Shown: positions 17,383 through 26,175 of the stretch, in pieces
Numbering within the stretch: the first letter of the stretch is position 1
How the letters are laid out: the number at the start of each line of letters is the position of its first letter
NCBI GenBank assembly: GCA_910588215.1
Contig: CAJUQJ010000038.1
Location: forward strand, 1-39,858
Direction of reading: 5' to 3'
From: an uncultured Lachnospiraceae bacterium
GTDB taxonomy: Bacteria > Bacillota > Clostridia > Lachnospirales > Lachnospiraceae
DNA: 39,858 bases
Made by a program: the position numbers and the translations under genes
Notes under the pieces: model-generated
Seen by the model: only the letters and a program-made list of their open reading frames with translations
What the model was told of the DNA's origin: nothing
Database searches by the model: none

Positions 17383-18837
17383 TCATCGGTAACAGTAATG
17401 CAGATTCCCAAACCGAATCTCATCTCCCGGCTCTATCTCTACCGTCTCCTGCGGTTCCATGCGCAGACCGTTTTTATAGGTACCGTTGGTAGAATTCATA
17501 TCCGTCAGAAGCACCCTGTCCCCCTGTCTTTCAAATTTGGCATGAATCCGGCTGACGGAATTATCCGCAAGCACATGGTCGACGCATCCAGCCATCTTTC
17601 CGATCGTGCAGGGAAATTGTTTCAATTCGATATGCTGCTTATTTCTTCTGTCCATCGCATATAGCTTATTCTCTGCAATCTTATTTCCATCGAAAAATAT
17701 AGTATTGCCATAATAATCAGTTTCCTGTTCCTGCTGCGGCGTCATTGCACGCCTTGGCATACCGCACGCCGGGCCGTCTCCCGGCATCGTCTTTTCCTGA
17801 GCAAACCCTGTCTCTCTGCTAATCACGTTTTCCATCGCAACAATATCCTCATCAGGGCAGCGATTCGATTCACGATACCTATCCTCACCGTATGCAAAGG
17901 ACTCCTCCAACCCGCTATTTGTTTCATCCTCCCGTGTTCTTTTCCCTCTTACCCGGTTCCTTTTGCTGCCCCTGAAAACGCCCCACAAACTGAGCAAAAA
18001 ACAAAGCCCAAGTACCGCCATAACGCCGTACAATGTCACTTTCTCTTCCCATGTCAGCTCAAACATACTATAAACAGCTGCTGCCCCGGCTATTCCAAGC
18101 ACCGACAGCACCGCAAATACCGGATAGAAAATGCTTTGCTTTACCACTGCAGATTTATCCGCCGTCGAGGGTTTCTCCGCATCCGAGATTTCTTCCAAAA
18201 ACGATTCTGTCCGGAGCGGTTCGAGTGGCGGCACATCCACCCTCGCGTCAAAAGTGGGTGTCTTATCCGCCATTTCCTCCTGTATGGTCTCATTTCGTTC
18301 TTCCAAGATCCGAATCGCATCCTCCAACAGGAAATGGGCTTCTCCCGACATCTCACTGATCCGATACACCTTTTCCACCAATTGCCGGTCCTCCGGGTCG
18401 ATGTGCTCCATCAAAAAATTCATGAGCGGTTCATAAGCCTCCTCACCGTTGGCCCGATAATCCGGATAATACAACCCAATATAACGCTTCGCGGAAAAAT
18501 CATAATAAATATGCTCCGGCAGCAAGACAAGCCCGGCCTCCTCCATAAAGAAACCCGCCAGTTTGTCACAGATTCCATGCAGCTGCCATAGAAGATCTTT
18601 CACCTGCTCGTATGACATCTTCTTACTTTGAAAAAGATTGCTGAGTGTAGTCCTGGAACTGATATCATAATAGTAATATGTAGTGCCGTTAATATGCCTC
18701 ACGGAACATCTCAGGATCTCCCTGATCTTATCTGATGTAAGGATCTTGTACTGATAGCTTCTGACTGCCGCCTCCTGCCCACACTGCAATATCATGTAGT
18801 TATGCTTATAATCCCTGAAATATTTCGCTTCCATCAT
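17383..18837 (-). CDS. FHA-domain membrane protein with DUF6382 (Tad locus)
   Basis: This 484-residue protein has three parts. Residues 1-185 resemble DUF6382, with a helical region (LLWQLHGICDKLAGFF). Two transmembrane segments lie near 238-285. The C-terminal ~90 residues form a forkhead-associated domain (CTIGKMAGCVDHVLADNSVSRIHAKF ... TDMNSTNGTYKNG) that binds phosphothreonine. Proteins of this build accompany Tad pilus loci in Lachnospiraceae. It is the last gene of the pilus run, 166 nt after the TadE-like gene. It may link a Ser/Thr kinase signal to pilus assembly, which is an inference from domain and context. Confidence 0.85.
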   Translation of the reverse strand: MMEAKYFRDYKHNYMILQCGQEAAVRSYQYKILTSDKIREILRCSVRHINGTTYYYYDISSRTTLSNLFQSKKMSYEQVKDLLWQLHGICDKLAGFFMEEAGLVLLPEHIYYDFSAKRYIGLYYPDYRANGEEAYEPLMNFLMEHIDPEDRQLVEKVYRISEMSGEAHFLLEDAIRILEERNETIQEEMADKTPTFDARVDVPPLEPLRTESFLEEISDAEKPSTADKSAVVKQSIFYPVFAVLSVLGIAGAAAVYSMFELTWEEKVTLYGVMAVLGLCFLLSLWGVFRGSKRNRVRGKRTREDETNSGLEESFAYGEDRYRESNRCPDEDIVAMENVISRETGFAQEKTMPGDGPACGMPRRAMTPQQEQETDYYGNTIFFDGNKIAENKLYAMDRRNKQHIELKQFPCTIGKMAGCVDHVLADNSVSRIHAKFERQGDRVLLTDMNSTNGTYKNGLRMEPQETVEIEPGDEIRFGNLHYCYR

Positions 18838-19003
18838 CTCTGCCCCCTGTTATGATCTTTACCTCTCTTCCATATTCCCCTTAATGCCAAAGCACATAAA
18901 GTATCTTCATCCGAGTACTTCAAACTGCCGCACCTTAGTACGGCCGGTTCATAGGCGCGCAGGCCAAACCAGACTGTTATGCAGATCCGGCATACCTTCT
19001 TCT

Positions 19004-19471
19004 CTACTGTGCAAACATATTATCAACCCATCTGCTTTTACGTATTATATGCGTGGGGTTGATGATCTGCGCCCTGGCCTGTGTGCGAATTTTCCAGCCA
19101 TCTTTCTCATACATGGTGAAAAGCGACCGGACCGGGACCTTGACCTGACATTCACCGGTCACATAAGCCGTATGTCCGTTCCTGTCTACACTGCCGCATA
19201 CCTCGCCCGTTCCGAAATATTTCCTGCCAAACTGTTCCTGTATATGTGCGCTGATATAAGGCACTACATTATCTTCATCTTTCTGAATGCTTCCCCGGAA
19301 GCAGACTGCATAGGCATCCTGAAAAAGTACGCACTTATCGTAAGTATAGAAGGACAGATAGATCAACAGCACAAAGATAAAGATCGTCCAGGAAACCAGA
19401 AAAGACGCTTCCACCGTCATGTATCCCCCGGCTCTCTTATGCAAAAACCCTCTTCTTTTTTCTATAACCAT
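19004..19471 (-). CDS. TadE-like pseudopilin (Tad pilus)
   Basis: This protein of about 155 residues has a basic leader (MVIEKRRGFLHKRAGGY) and the pseudopilin pattern MTVEASFLVSWTIFIFVLLI, with Glu at +5 of the expected processed form. A soluble beta-rich region follows. It would be processed by the prepilin peptidase encoded directly upstream. The ATG at 19471 lies inside the end of that gene (10-bp overlap) with GGGGGTAGT ahead of it; the longer frame upstream is an overlap shadow. TadE and TadF proteins are minor pilins of Tad systems. It is shorter than the second TadE-like protein at 19875-20846. Confidence 0.82.
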   Translation of the reverse strand: MVIEKRRGFLHKRAGGYMTVEASFLVSWTIFIFVLLIYLSFYTYDKCVLFQDAYAVCFRGSIQKDEDNVVPYISAHIQEQFGRKYFGTGEVCGSVDRNGHTAYVTGECQVKVPVRSLFTMYEKDGWKIRTQARAQIINPTHIIRKSRWVDNMFAQ

Positions 19472-19884
19472 ACGACTACCCCCATTCCCAACAACAGAAA
19501 AGGTGCAAAAGGCACTGTCCGGTCCATCGCTGTCTTTCCTGCCGCCAACAATACCAGTGCGATCACAGATTCCATCATAAGTCCCACCAAAAGAATCAGA
19601 AAGCACTGTCCAAGTCCGGTAAAAAGCCCGACCATCATTAACATCCACCCGTCTCCATATCCTACTTTCTCTCCCGTGATCCAGCTGATTCCCCAGAACG
19701 TCATTCCCGGAATCAGTGATAATACGACATCTGGCCACACCAGCTCTCCCAGATTACCCGTTATACGCAGCAATACTGCCAGGGCCATCCCGCCCCATAC
19801 CACTATCAGGGGTATTTCCTTCTTCCTGCCGTCAGATGCTGCGCACACAGCCAGCAAAAGAAACAGTACAACCTCTATCCACAT
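19462..19884 (-). CDS. Prepilin peptidase of the A24 type (TadV/CpaA)
   Basis: This protein of about 140 residues is an integral membrane aspartic protease of the small CpaA/TadV type, lacking the methylase domain. The two catalytic aspartates are seen in AASDGRKKEIP (N-terminal) and GYGDGWM (middle). Four to five hydrophobic segments surround them. The ATG at 19884, preceded by GAGGGG, overlaps the end of the TadE-like gene upstream by 10 nt. It should cleave the leader of the Flp1 pilin and the TadE-like proteins in this operon. Assignment is firm. Confidence 0.92.
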   Translation of the reverse strand: MWIEVVLFLLLAVCAASDGRKKEIPLIVVWGGMALAVLLRITGNLGELVWPDVVLSLIPGMTFWGISWITGEKVGYGDGWMLMMVGLFTGLGQCFLILLVGLMMESVIALVLLAAGKTAMDRTVPFAPFLLLGMGVVVWL

Positions 19885-20846
19885 TTTGAGCACGCCCCTC
19901 TCCCTTGTACCTCCGACAAAGGTACTGTATAGATCGTCCGTTTCAACCCCGCACATTGAATACGGCTATGGTAGCTTGTGCCCTGCGCCGTAATATAAAC
20001 CTGCTCCTGCGCCCTGCTTCCGTCGCAGATCTCACAAGAATAGTATTTGCCGCCTGATTGATTCCTCTTGTCATCCACTTCTGACACAGCAACGGCCTCC
20101 ACCATAGGATTCAAGTATGTGCAGTTCCGGTCCAGATGATAGACGATCCCTGTTTTCGTAATATATACCATCGGGTCCTCCTGTTGCACATCGCTCACAT
20201 CCTGCGTCACGTCATACCCTGTCCAGGCTTTGCCATAATAGCGCTGGCGCATGGTAAAGCCCTGAAATCCCATAAGCGGTGCGAAGGGTTTCACCTTATA
20301 AGAAACCTGAAGATCTATCACGTCTCCTTCCCCCATGACAGAGGAACCTGCCATAGATACGCCGCCTGCACCGCCCACAACACAGGACTGATCCAGATAC
20401 TCTCTTCCTGCATATGCAAGAATCTGCCCTCTTGCATAAAGCGTCGTAAGAGCCACACCGGCCAATGCATCCGGCAGTGCTCCTGCCACCGTATTCTCAT
20501 AGACATACCCATAGAAAGCCATCTTATTGCCAGTTTGATGCAGTGCGGCATTGATCCGGCTCTGGGCAGCGATCATATTGACCGCAAACAGGATATTGAT
20601 CACGGCAAACAGAAAGAATGGCAGTACAAACGCCGCCTCCAGCGTCATAGAACCTTTGCCTTTTCTCTGTCTTCGTCTCTGCTTCTTTCTGCCCGGCCTC
20701 TCCTTGGAGATGATCAAAGACACCCTCTTTAGCAGTCCGCAGAATGATAGAATAGATTGACCATCTTGACCGATATCAAGATATGCCCGGAGAGAATGTG
20801 CTGTCGATTTTTTAGAGTTACCCTGTTTTGACCGTAAAAAGGGCAT
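19875..20846 (-). CDS. TadE-like pseudopilin with two C-terminal cysteine-rich repeats
   Basis: This 323-residue protein has a long basic N-terminus (about 66 residues), then a pseudopilin segment (MTLEAAFVLPFFLFAVINIL). An extracellular region follows that ends in two related repeats. Each repeat has the order Val-Tyr-Ile-Thr, Gly, Tyr-His, Cys-x2-Leu, a Val/Leu-Ser-Glu-Val segment and Cys-x2-Cys, so each offers one His and three Cys for a metal. Similar Ada-like Cys motifs end other Firmicutes surface proteins. The ATG at 20846 follows AGGAGGTGATC, a full-length match to the 16S rRNA tail. It overlaps the prepilin peptidase gene start by 10 nt. Confidence 0.82.
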   Translation of the reverse strand: MPFLRSKQGNSKKSTAHSLRAYLDIGQDGQSILSFCGLLKRVSLIISKERPGRKKQRRRQRKGKGSMTLEAAFVLPFFLFAVINILFAVNMIAAQSRINAALHQTGNKMAFYGYVYENTVAGALPDALAGVALTTLYARGQILAYAGREYLDQSCVVGGAGGVSMAGSSVMGEGDVIDLQVSYKVKPFAPLMGFQGFTMRQRYYGKAWTGYDVTQDVSDVQQEDPMVYITKTGIVYHLDRNCTYLNPMVEAVAVSEVDDKRNQSGGKYYSCEICDGSRAQEQVYITAQGTSYHSRIQCAGLKRTIYTVPLSEVQGRGACSKCG

Positions 20847-20876
20847 CTTTGATCACCTCCTGTTTCACTAATTTCA

Positions 20877-22313
20877 TCAATAAAACCCATAACTCCTGCT
20901 CATCTCATACGCATATCCGAACCGGCTTGATATAGACAGTTCCGCCTCATACGTGTCAAAACAGGCATCCATCCGAAAACGTGCATTGCCAGGCGTCCTG
21001 CGGATATCCATCTCCATGATATCCATCGCGCGATAGGCCCTCTTCTCCTTATTCTGCAAAAAAAGCATTATCTGCAGATATTCCTTGTAATTCAGCCCTT
21101 GTCCTGCACTGTCCGCTGACAGACTGCCTCTTACATTTGTCAGACTGTTTATACCCGTCTTCCAGTCTACCGCCGTCTTCATGATCGGCACACGTCCGCC
21201 GGAAAGCAGCGTCTTCACATCCTGCAGGCTTTCCACATAAGCCCATGCGAACAGAATCGTGTAAGCCACCGGCTCTAACAGCGCCGGACACATCAGCACG
21301 GCCGCCAGTGCTCCCGCAGCCGCCTTTGCTTCGGCGACCTTGGCGGAATCCGACAGAATATAAATTACATTAGCCACTTCTCGCCAGAGCAAAAGCCGCT
21401 TTGCCACAAATTCCAGATTCTGCCAGTCCACGTCTTTTCCTGCCAGAATATATTCAATCTGATATTTCAGAAGTGACTTCTCCATCTCATCCCTGTAATA
21501 TCCACACTTCTCAAACAGATACACCTGAAATACCAACTCATTCACATTGCCCGAGACCGCTGAAGCTTCCGCACTCACCCCGGTTCCCTGCATACGGGAC
21601 CGATGAGAAATATAGTTGCTCCCATTGATCTTGACCGCAGAAACCGCCGACGGATTCTCCAACACCAGATTCAAGACCCCGCTGCTTCTTGTCGCATTGG
21701 CTGCATCGGCAGGATTATCTAACGGCACTTCTTCAAAAACGCCTTCTTCTACCTCTTCCACGGGAAGCCCTATTTCATCGATCTGCGCTTCATAATGGGC
21801 ACGCTCTGCCCCAATATCCCTGCTTTCCAGTCCAAACCTCTCTATCTGCGCTACTCCCATGTTGATTTTTTCCAATATCGCGCCTACCGGATAATCCGCC
21901 ATATAATCGGTGACCTGCCGTTTCAGCACGGCACCCGCTTCATCAGAAGCAATGGAATAGCGCCCGATATGAACTGCATCCACGGACATAGCCAGAAAAT
22001 CCCTGACTCCTATCCCATTGCCGAATCCGCCTTCCGGCTTGAGATTCTTCTGCATATAATTTCTGAGGTGCGCCTCCGTATTACCGATATTTGCATGACT
22101 GCCTCCATAAGACATATCAACGAACAGAAGCTCATACTGCTCCAACAGTTCCCGGTGATATTCGGCCAGAACGGAATTCATGCCGATGTCGGCAACGCAT
22201 TCAAATTTCATGCGGATGGCACTGATTCGTGCCCCTTCTATTACCGTGAATACAAGGGACAGAATCAATGTAAGGGACAGCGTAAGAAATACTGTTATGT
22301 ACCCTTTTCTCAT
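20877..22313 (-). CDS. DUF5702 pilus-associated membrane protein
   Basis: This 478-residue protein has an N-terminal membrane anchor with a short basic leader (MRKGYITVFLTLSLTLILSLVFTVIEGARISAI), resembling TadG/TadE-type proteins. A large extracellular region with coiled and helical parts follows, plus a hydrophobic stretch near residue 340. It matches DUF5702 proteins of Lachnospiraceae Tad loci. Its ATG overlaps the Flp1 pilin stop codon by 4 nt (22310-22313), so it is coupled to the pilin. It is probably a minor pilus or wall-spanning component, but its role is not known. Confidence 0.85.
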   Translation of the reverse strand: MRKGYITVFLTLSLTLILSLVFTVIEGARISAIRMKFECVADIGMNSVLAEYHRELLEQYELLFVDMSYGGSHANIGNTEAHLRNYMQKNLKPEGGFGNGIGVRDFLAMSVDAVHIGRYSIASDEAGAVLKRQVTDYMADYPVGAILEKINMGVAQIERFGLESRDIGAERAHYEAQIDEIGLPVEEVEEGVFEEVPLDNPADAANATRSSGVLNLVLENPSAVSAVKINGSNYISHRSRMQGTGVSAEASAVSGNVNELVFQVYLFEKCGYYRDEMEKSLLKYQIEYILAGKDVDWQNLEFVAKRLLLWREVANVIYILSDSAKVAEAKAAAGALAAVLMCPALLEPVAYTILFAWAYVESLQDVKTLLSGGRVPIMKTAVDWKTGINSLTNVRGSLSADSAGQGLNYKEYLQIMLFLQNKEKRAYRAMDIMEMDIRRTPGNARFRMDACFDTYEAELSISSRFGYAYEMSRSYGFY

Positions 22314-22510
22314 GACATTACCGTGTTGCTGTCTTTGGTGATCTTCTCAAAGACTTTCTCTACCAGGGCACGCAGCTGCTTCTTAAAAATGATGACCAAT
22401 CCGATCAATACCACAATGATCAGTATGATCTCCACCGTTCCCATGCCATCCTCCTCCCGCAAAAAGTCCTGCCAACCTTTCAAGTTTGTTTTTTCTTTTC
22501 TTCTAAGCAT
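22310..22510 (-). CDS. Flp1-family type IVb prepilin
   Basis: This 66-residue prepilin has a charged leader (MLRRKEKTNLKGWQDFLREEDG), a processing site between Gly22 and Met23 with Glu at +5 (MGTVE), and one long hydrophobic helix. It is the usual size for Flp pilins and the putative major pilus subunit. The ATG follows GGAGGAAAACAA. It sits directly upstream of the DUF5702 gene and downstream of TadC. The domain is the Flp1-like type rather than the classic TadA-operon Flp. Confidence 0.9.
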   Translation of the reverse strand: MLRRKEKTNLKGWQDFLREEDGMGTVEIILIIVVLIGLVIIFKKQLRALVEKVFEKITKDSNTVMS

Positions 22511-22593
22511 TTGTTTTCCTCCTGTCTTTCGTTTCTCTTTTTATATGCATCAAACCGTTTCTGCTCTGCAGATGTGTCAATATACTTCTTCCC

Positions 22594-24051
22594 TCATACT
22601 ATGAAGGAAAAATACGCCGGGATCATAATGACCACCATCACGATACATAACATCATCATCATTGGCAGAAGCAGTTTCGTGCCTGCTTCCTCCCCCAGCT
22701 TCTTAGCCAGGTTCTTCCTCTCTGCAAAGGCATTGTCCGCCTCCTGCCGCAGTACCCGGAGCAGGTCGTTGCTTCCCTTCCTGAGATTCTGTGACAACAG
22801 CGTACAGAGTTTCCTGTATGCCTGTACCTGACACCGTTTCCCGAAATGGTCATACGCCTCTTTCTCCGACCTGCCGCTCTGCAGTTCATAACACGTCATC
22901 AATATTTCTTCATATGCATATCGTTTCCTCTCTTTCTGCTGCTTCTTATAATCCTCTCCCATCTTGAAGAAGGCGTTCCGGATCGTCATGCCGGCTCCCA
23001 TATACAATGCCAGTTTATTTACGATCTCCGGATAATCCAACAGCAGCTCCTTTCTGCGGCTCTCCAACTGTCTGTCCGGCTCTCTGCTCCTTATCCAATG
23101 CAAAAGCAGTGCGACGGACAGGACCAGCAGCATGAGATATCCACTGCTGTCCTCTATGATCTCTCTCCAGACGATCGGCACGGAATCTATCTTTTCCGGC
23201 AGGACCATCTTCTCTGCAGTGCTCGTATGCTCTCCCTGAAGATTCAGAAGTTCTTCGATCCGTCTGCGCAGCAGCTCCTGCTTTGTGTACAGTTTCGGAT
23301 TCACCCGCACATACATCTGGTACTCCCAGACCGATCGTTCATATTGAAAATGTGCCGTCAGTCCTACCACTACCCCTTCCTGCAGTTCTTCATTGCTCAC
23401 CGTCCCGTCCGTGTCCACGATCGAATAACTGTCGCTTTCCCACGATATTGCAAAAGGATATCCTTCCAGTTCCGTCACCAGATCCAGATGTGTGCGCACA
23501 TCCTCAAGGCTTTCATTCTGCCCACGGATCACCTTCGGCAGTGCTCTCACAGCCTTAGCATACAAATCCTCCGCTTCTGCCTCCGTATACTTCCTCTCTT
23601 CTACAATATATTCAAAGATCTCCTCCTCTTTGCCCTTCACTCGTGCTGACAACGATACCGGCACTTCGCCCTGCCCGTAAGAATTCCTCAAAAGGTATCT
23701 TCCCTCCTGCAGCAAAGGACTGCCGTGTGCTGCGATCCATGCGCACAGACAGATTACTGCCCCCATAAAGCCGACTGCCAACACAAGACTGTACAACGAC
23801 ACATAATGATTCTGTATCTGGGTCTGCACCGTCATTTCCGGCCGTAGTATCTTCAGCTTATTTCCCAGCTGGCGCCGGTACAGATCCCGCTGCCAGTTTC
23901 GCCTTCGTCCGGCTCGCTTCTGCCGGCTTTTCTGTCCCCTGTGCCAGAAATACATTGCCATTCTCCGAAAAGGCCCCTTCCCCTCCTCTTTAAGAGACAG
24001 TATCCATAATATCAGATAGCCGCACAAAATGGCTGTATATAGATAGACCAT
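22594..24051 (-). CDS. tadC: TadC-like type II secretion F-domain protein
   Basis: This 485-residue protein starts with a membrane segment (YLYTAILCGYLILWIL). A large middle portion (about 100-310) is soluble, with membrane segments near 120 and 325. The C-terminus is a GspF/T2SSF domain: the AGMTIRNAFFKMGEDYKK helix bundle and two membrane segments. TadB and TadC form the inner-membrane platform of the Tad machine. The ATG at 24051 has GAGGAGG upstream; the longer frame is not needed. It lies 46 nt downstream of TadB. The long middle insert is larger than in Proteobacterial TadC. Confidence 0.88.
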   Translation of the reverse strand: MVYLYTAILCGYLILWILSLKEEGKGPFRRMAMYFWHRGQKSRQKRAGRRRNWQRDLYRRQLGNKLKILRPEMTVQTQIQNHYVSLYSLVLAVGFMGAVICLCAWIAAHGSPLLQEGRYLLRNSYGQGEVPVSLSARVKGKEEEIFEYIVEERKYTEAEAEDLYAKAVRALPKVIRGQNESLEDVRTHLDLVTELEGYPFAISWESDSYSIVDTDGTVSNEELQEGVVVGLTAHFQYERSVWEYQMYVRVNPKLYTKQELLRRRIEELLNLQGEHTSTAEKMVLPEKIDSVPIVWREIIEDSSGYLMLLVLSVALLLHWIRSREPDRQLESRRKELLLDYPEIVNKLALYMGAGMTIRNAFFKMGEDYKKQQKERKRYAYEEILMTCYELQSGRSEKEAYDHFGKRCQVQAYRKLCTLLSQNLRKGSNDLLRVLRQEADNAFAERKNLAKKLGEEAGTKLLLPMMMMLCIVMVVIMIPAYFSFIV

Positions 24052-24097
24052 AAATTCCTCCTCTTTCGTTCCATATCTGTTCCGGCTAAACAGATCT

Positions 24098-24856
24098 CTA
24101 CACCTCGATCTCCACGATCCGCCGCGACAATCGGTATGCCGCTCCATAAAATCCCAGACAGACCGTCATAATAACAATTCCGGCCAGATTGTGGTACAGT
24201 ACGTCAAAAAATCCTTTAGAAGTCGAACTCACATAGAACATGATCAAAAACGGTACTGCATTCATAATCTTCTGTTCCATCTTCTTCGCACTGACCATCA
24301 GCTGTATCTCCCGGTCCGTCTCCATCTTCTGTTCGATCACCGAAGCCGTTTTGGCCAGGATATCCGGCATATTTCCCCCGCTTCTCTTGGCTATAAAGAA
24401 GATATCCGCAAACTGCATGATATCAGGCTCGTGACTCCGCCTGCCCAGCTCATACAGCAGCTTTTCCAAGACCACATTGTTGTCAAGTCCGACCATGATG
24501 TGCTTGATCTCCATGCAGATCAGCCCCTTTGCTCCATACAGCATTTCCATATCCCGGTAAGATTCCCGAAACGCATTTTCGATCGAATATCCTGCTCTCT
24601 GATTGGCCGCCACGGAAAGGATCATATCTTTGAACTGCATTCCCAGCTCCTGCCTCCTTCTCTTTGCAAGTTCTCTCCTCTTATCTTTCAGGAACAGAAA
24701 TAGCACCGGCATCAGCCCCAAACAGGCAATCCATGAGCGGTAAAAGAAATATCCGATCATCACCACCACGGTTATTCCTTCCAGAAAGTACAGAATCCTT
24801 TCACTTCCCTGCAAATGATACTCACCATAATCCGGCAGCCTGTAATTTGTCGACAT
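24098..24856 (-). CDS. tadB: TadB-like type II secretion F-domain protein
   Basis: This 252-residue membrane platform protein has two membrane segments near the N-terminus (VVVMIGYFFYRSWIACLGL). The F domain contains AANQRAGYSIENAFRESYRDM and ends in two more segments. The motif SGGNMPDILAKTASVI is typical of TadB. The ATG at 24856 follows GGGAG and overlaps the end of cpaF by 35 nt, so it is co-translated with it. Loss of the front of cpaF would remove the operon's normal upstream part and possibly its promoter. Confidence 0.9.
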   Translation of the reverse strand: MSTNYRLPDYGEYHLQGSERILYFLEGITVVVMIGYFFYRSWIACLGLMPVLFLFLKDKRRELAKRRRQELGMQFKDMILSVAANQRAGYSIENAFRESYRDMEMLYGAKGLICMEIKHIMVGLDNNVVLEKLLYELGRRSHEPDIMQFADIFFIAKRSGGNMPDILAKTASVIEQKMETDREIQLMVSAKKMEQKIMNAVPFLIMFYVSSTSKGFFDVLYHNLAGIVIMTVCLGFYGAAYRLSRRIVEIEV

Positions 24857-25232
24857 AAGATAGTTCTCCCTTCTTCTGTAATACTCCTATCACTCTGCCC
24901 TCTGCGTTCTCCCCTGTCTCCGTAAATTGAAACAATGTCTTTAAGGCAATCTTATCCTCCTCATATCCCAGCACCTCTGCGATCTCCAGCACCTTGCGGG
25001 ATCTGTCCCGTAACCGTCCTAAGTGAACGATGAGATCCACACCGGAGGCGATCTGCTGCCTGATCGCCGCGAGCGGAATGTCCATGCCCATCATGATCAT
25101 ATTTTCCAGGCGGCTCAACATGTCCGCTGCGCTGTTGGCATGTCCCGTTGACATCGATCCGTCATGTCCGGTATTCAGACACTGCATCATGTCAAACGCC
25201 TCCCCTCCCCGGACCTCTCCCACGATATATAT
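24822..25232 (-). pseudogene. cpaF: C-terminal fragment of CpaF/TadA secretion ATPase, cut by an insertion
   Basis: About 136 codons of the pilus ATPase remain. They start at the Walker B motif (IVGEVRGGEAFDMMQ) and include TGHDGSMSTGHANSA, the last catalytic region. The N-terminal domain, Walker A and Asp box are missing. Family members are usually 400 residues or longer. The frame continues about 22 codons into the inserted DNA (TTPPYTAFFIQR) with no family similarity. Alignment by eye to conserved RIIVGEVRG sequences puts the break at about 25227-25235. The upstream half should be beyond the right end of the element, outside the window. As it stands the product cannot hydrolyse ATP. Confidence 0.92.
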
Positions 25233-25434
25233 GTAGCTATTTTTTGATATGCAACTCTGTACCCTTTGAATGAAAAAGGCGGTATAAGGGGGAGTAGTCA
25301 ACCCTGTAAACCCTGTGAGATATTAGCATCTATCAATAGATGAGGCATTTTTTGAAATAAGTAGGAAATACCTTTTCTCATGCTTAGAATTAATGTAAAA
25401 TAGATAATATCAATAAATAGAAAGAGGGATATCC

Positions 25435-26163
25435 ATGCCAAAAGACCATGAAAGAAACACTTCCTCTATGTTAGAAGCCAGACAGAAAATCATTCAAGAG
25501 AAATACGACACTTTAAAGACTGTCTTAGAAGATATGATACATAATGATGAAAAAATCACAGTTCCCAGAGTCTGTGAACTCTCTGGACTAAGCAAAAGCT
25601 ATCTCTATCATAATGAGAAAGCAAAAAAGCTCTTTAATGAGACTAAGACTATCGCAGAAGAAAGAGACAAATATAAAACTATTCTGTCAGTACCAAAAAA
25701 TTTAGATATTAACCCTCATATGCACCATAGGGATATGCTTTTACAGTATGAAGAAATGAAAAGGAAATTATATGAAACCTATATGATTACCATTCAACTG
25801 CTCAAAGCAGAAAACAAACGACTAAAAAAAGCAATCAACGCCAGCCAGAAAAAGATGGAATACCTACAAAGTATTCCAAAAATCAAATTGCATATTATTC
25901 CTAATTGTTTGAATAGAGGCTTTTTATCTTATTCCATAACGACATCTAAAGGGAAAAGAATCTATAATGGCATTGGAGAAGATACCATCAAAGGAATTAT
26001 ATGGGGTACATACACATTATTTGCAAGACATTTTTCTTTTGAATTGGCAACTCCTATAGATGGTATTACCATAGAAAAGAAGGATAATTGCTACTTGCTT
26101 ACCATCACAGAAAAAGTGACGGAGGCTATTACGATTGATATTTTGATGAACGTCATAGATTAA
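25435..26163 (+). CDS. TnpC-like (DUF6262-type) protein at the element's left end
   Basis: This 242-residue protein's first half resembles Tn554 TnpC/DUF6262 proteins. It has a helix-turn-helix-like stretch (TVPRVCELSGLSKSYLYHNEKAKKLF) and a following coiled-coil region (about 85-150). The last ~100 residues (from YLQSIPKIKLHIIPN) form a beta-rich part not typical of TnpC. TnpC affects transposition frequency and orientation in Tn554. Normally it follows the tnpA and tnpB tyrosine recombinases; neither is in the window, and the left flank is cpaF. The ATG at 25435 follows AGAGGGATATCC. It heads a plus-strand run with the next two genes. Confidence 0.55.
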   Translation: MPKDHERNTSSMLEARQKIIQEKYDTLKTVLEDMIHNDEKITVPRVCELSGLSKSYLYHNEKAKKLFNETKTIAEERDKYKTILSVPKNLDINPHMHHRDMLLQYEEMKRKLYETYMITIQLLKAENKRLKKAINASQKKMEYLQSIPKIKLHIIPNCLNRGFLSYSITTSKGKRIYNGIGEDTIKGIIWGTYTLFARHFSFELATPIDGITIEKKDNCYLLTITEKVTEAITIDILMNVID

Positions 26164-26175
26164 GGAGGAATATAC

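Noticed and set aside
18884..19993. Plus-strand frame of 369 codons
   Set aside because: It runs antisense to the TadE-like and prepilin peptidase genes, has a low-complexity, Ser/Thr/His-rich product and no ribosome site; it is a shadow of the minus-strand genes.
22846..23649. Plus-strand frame of 267 codons
   Set aside because: Antisense to TadC, no ribosome site, composition unlike real proteins.
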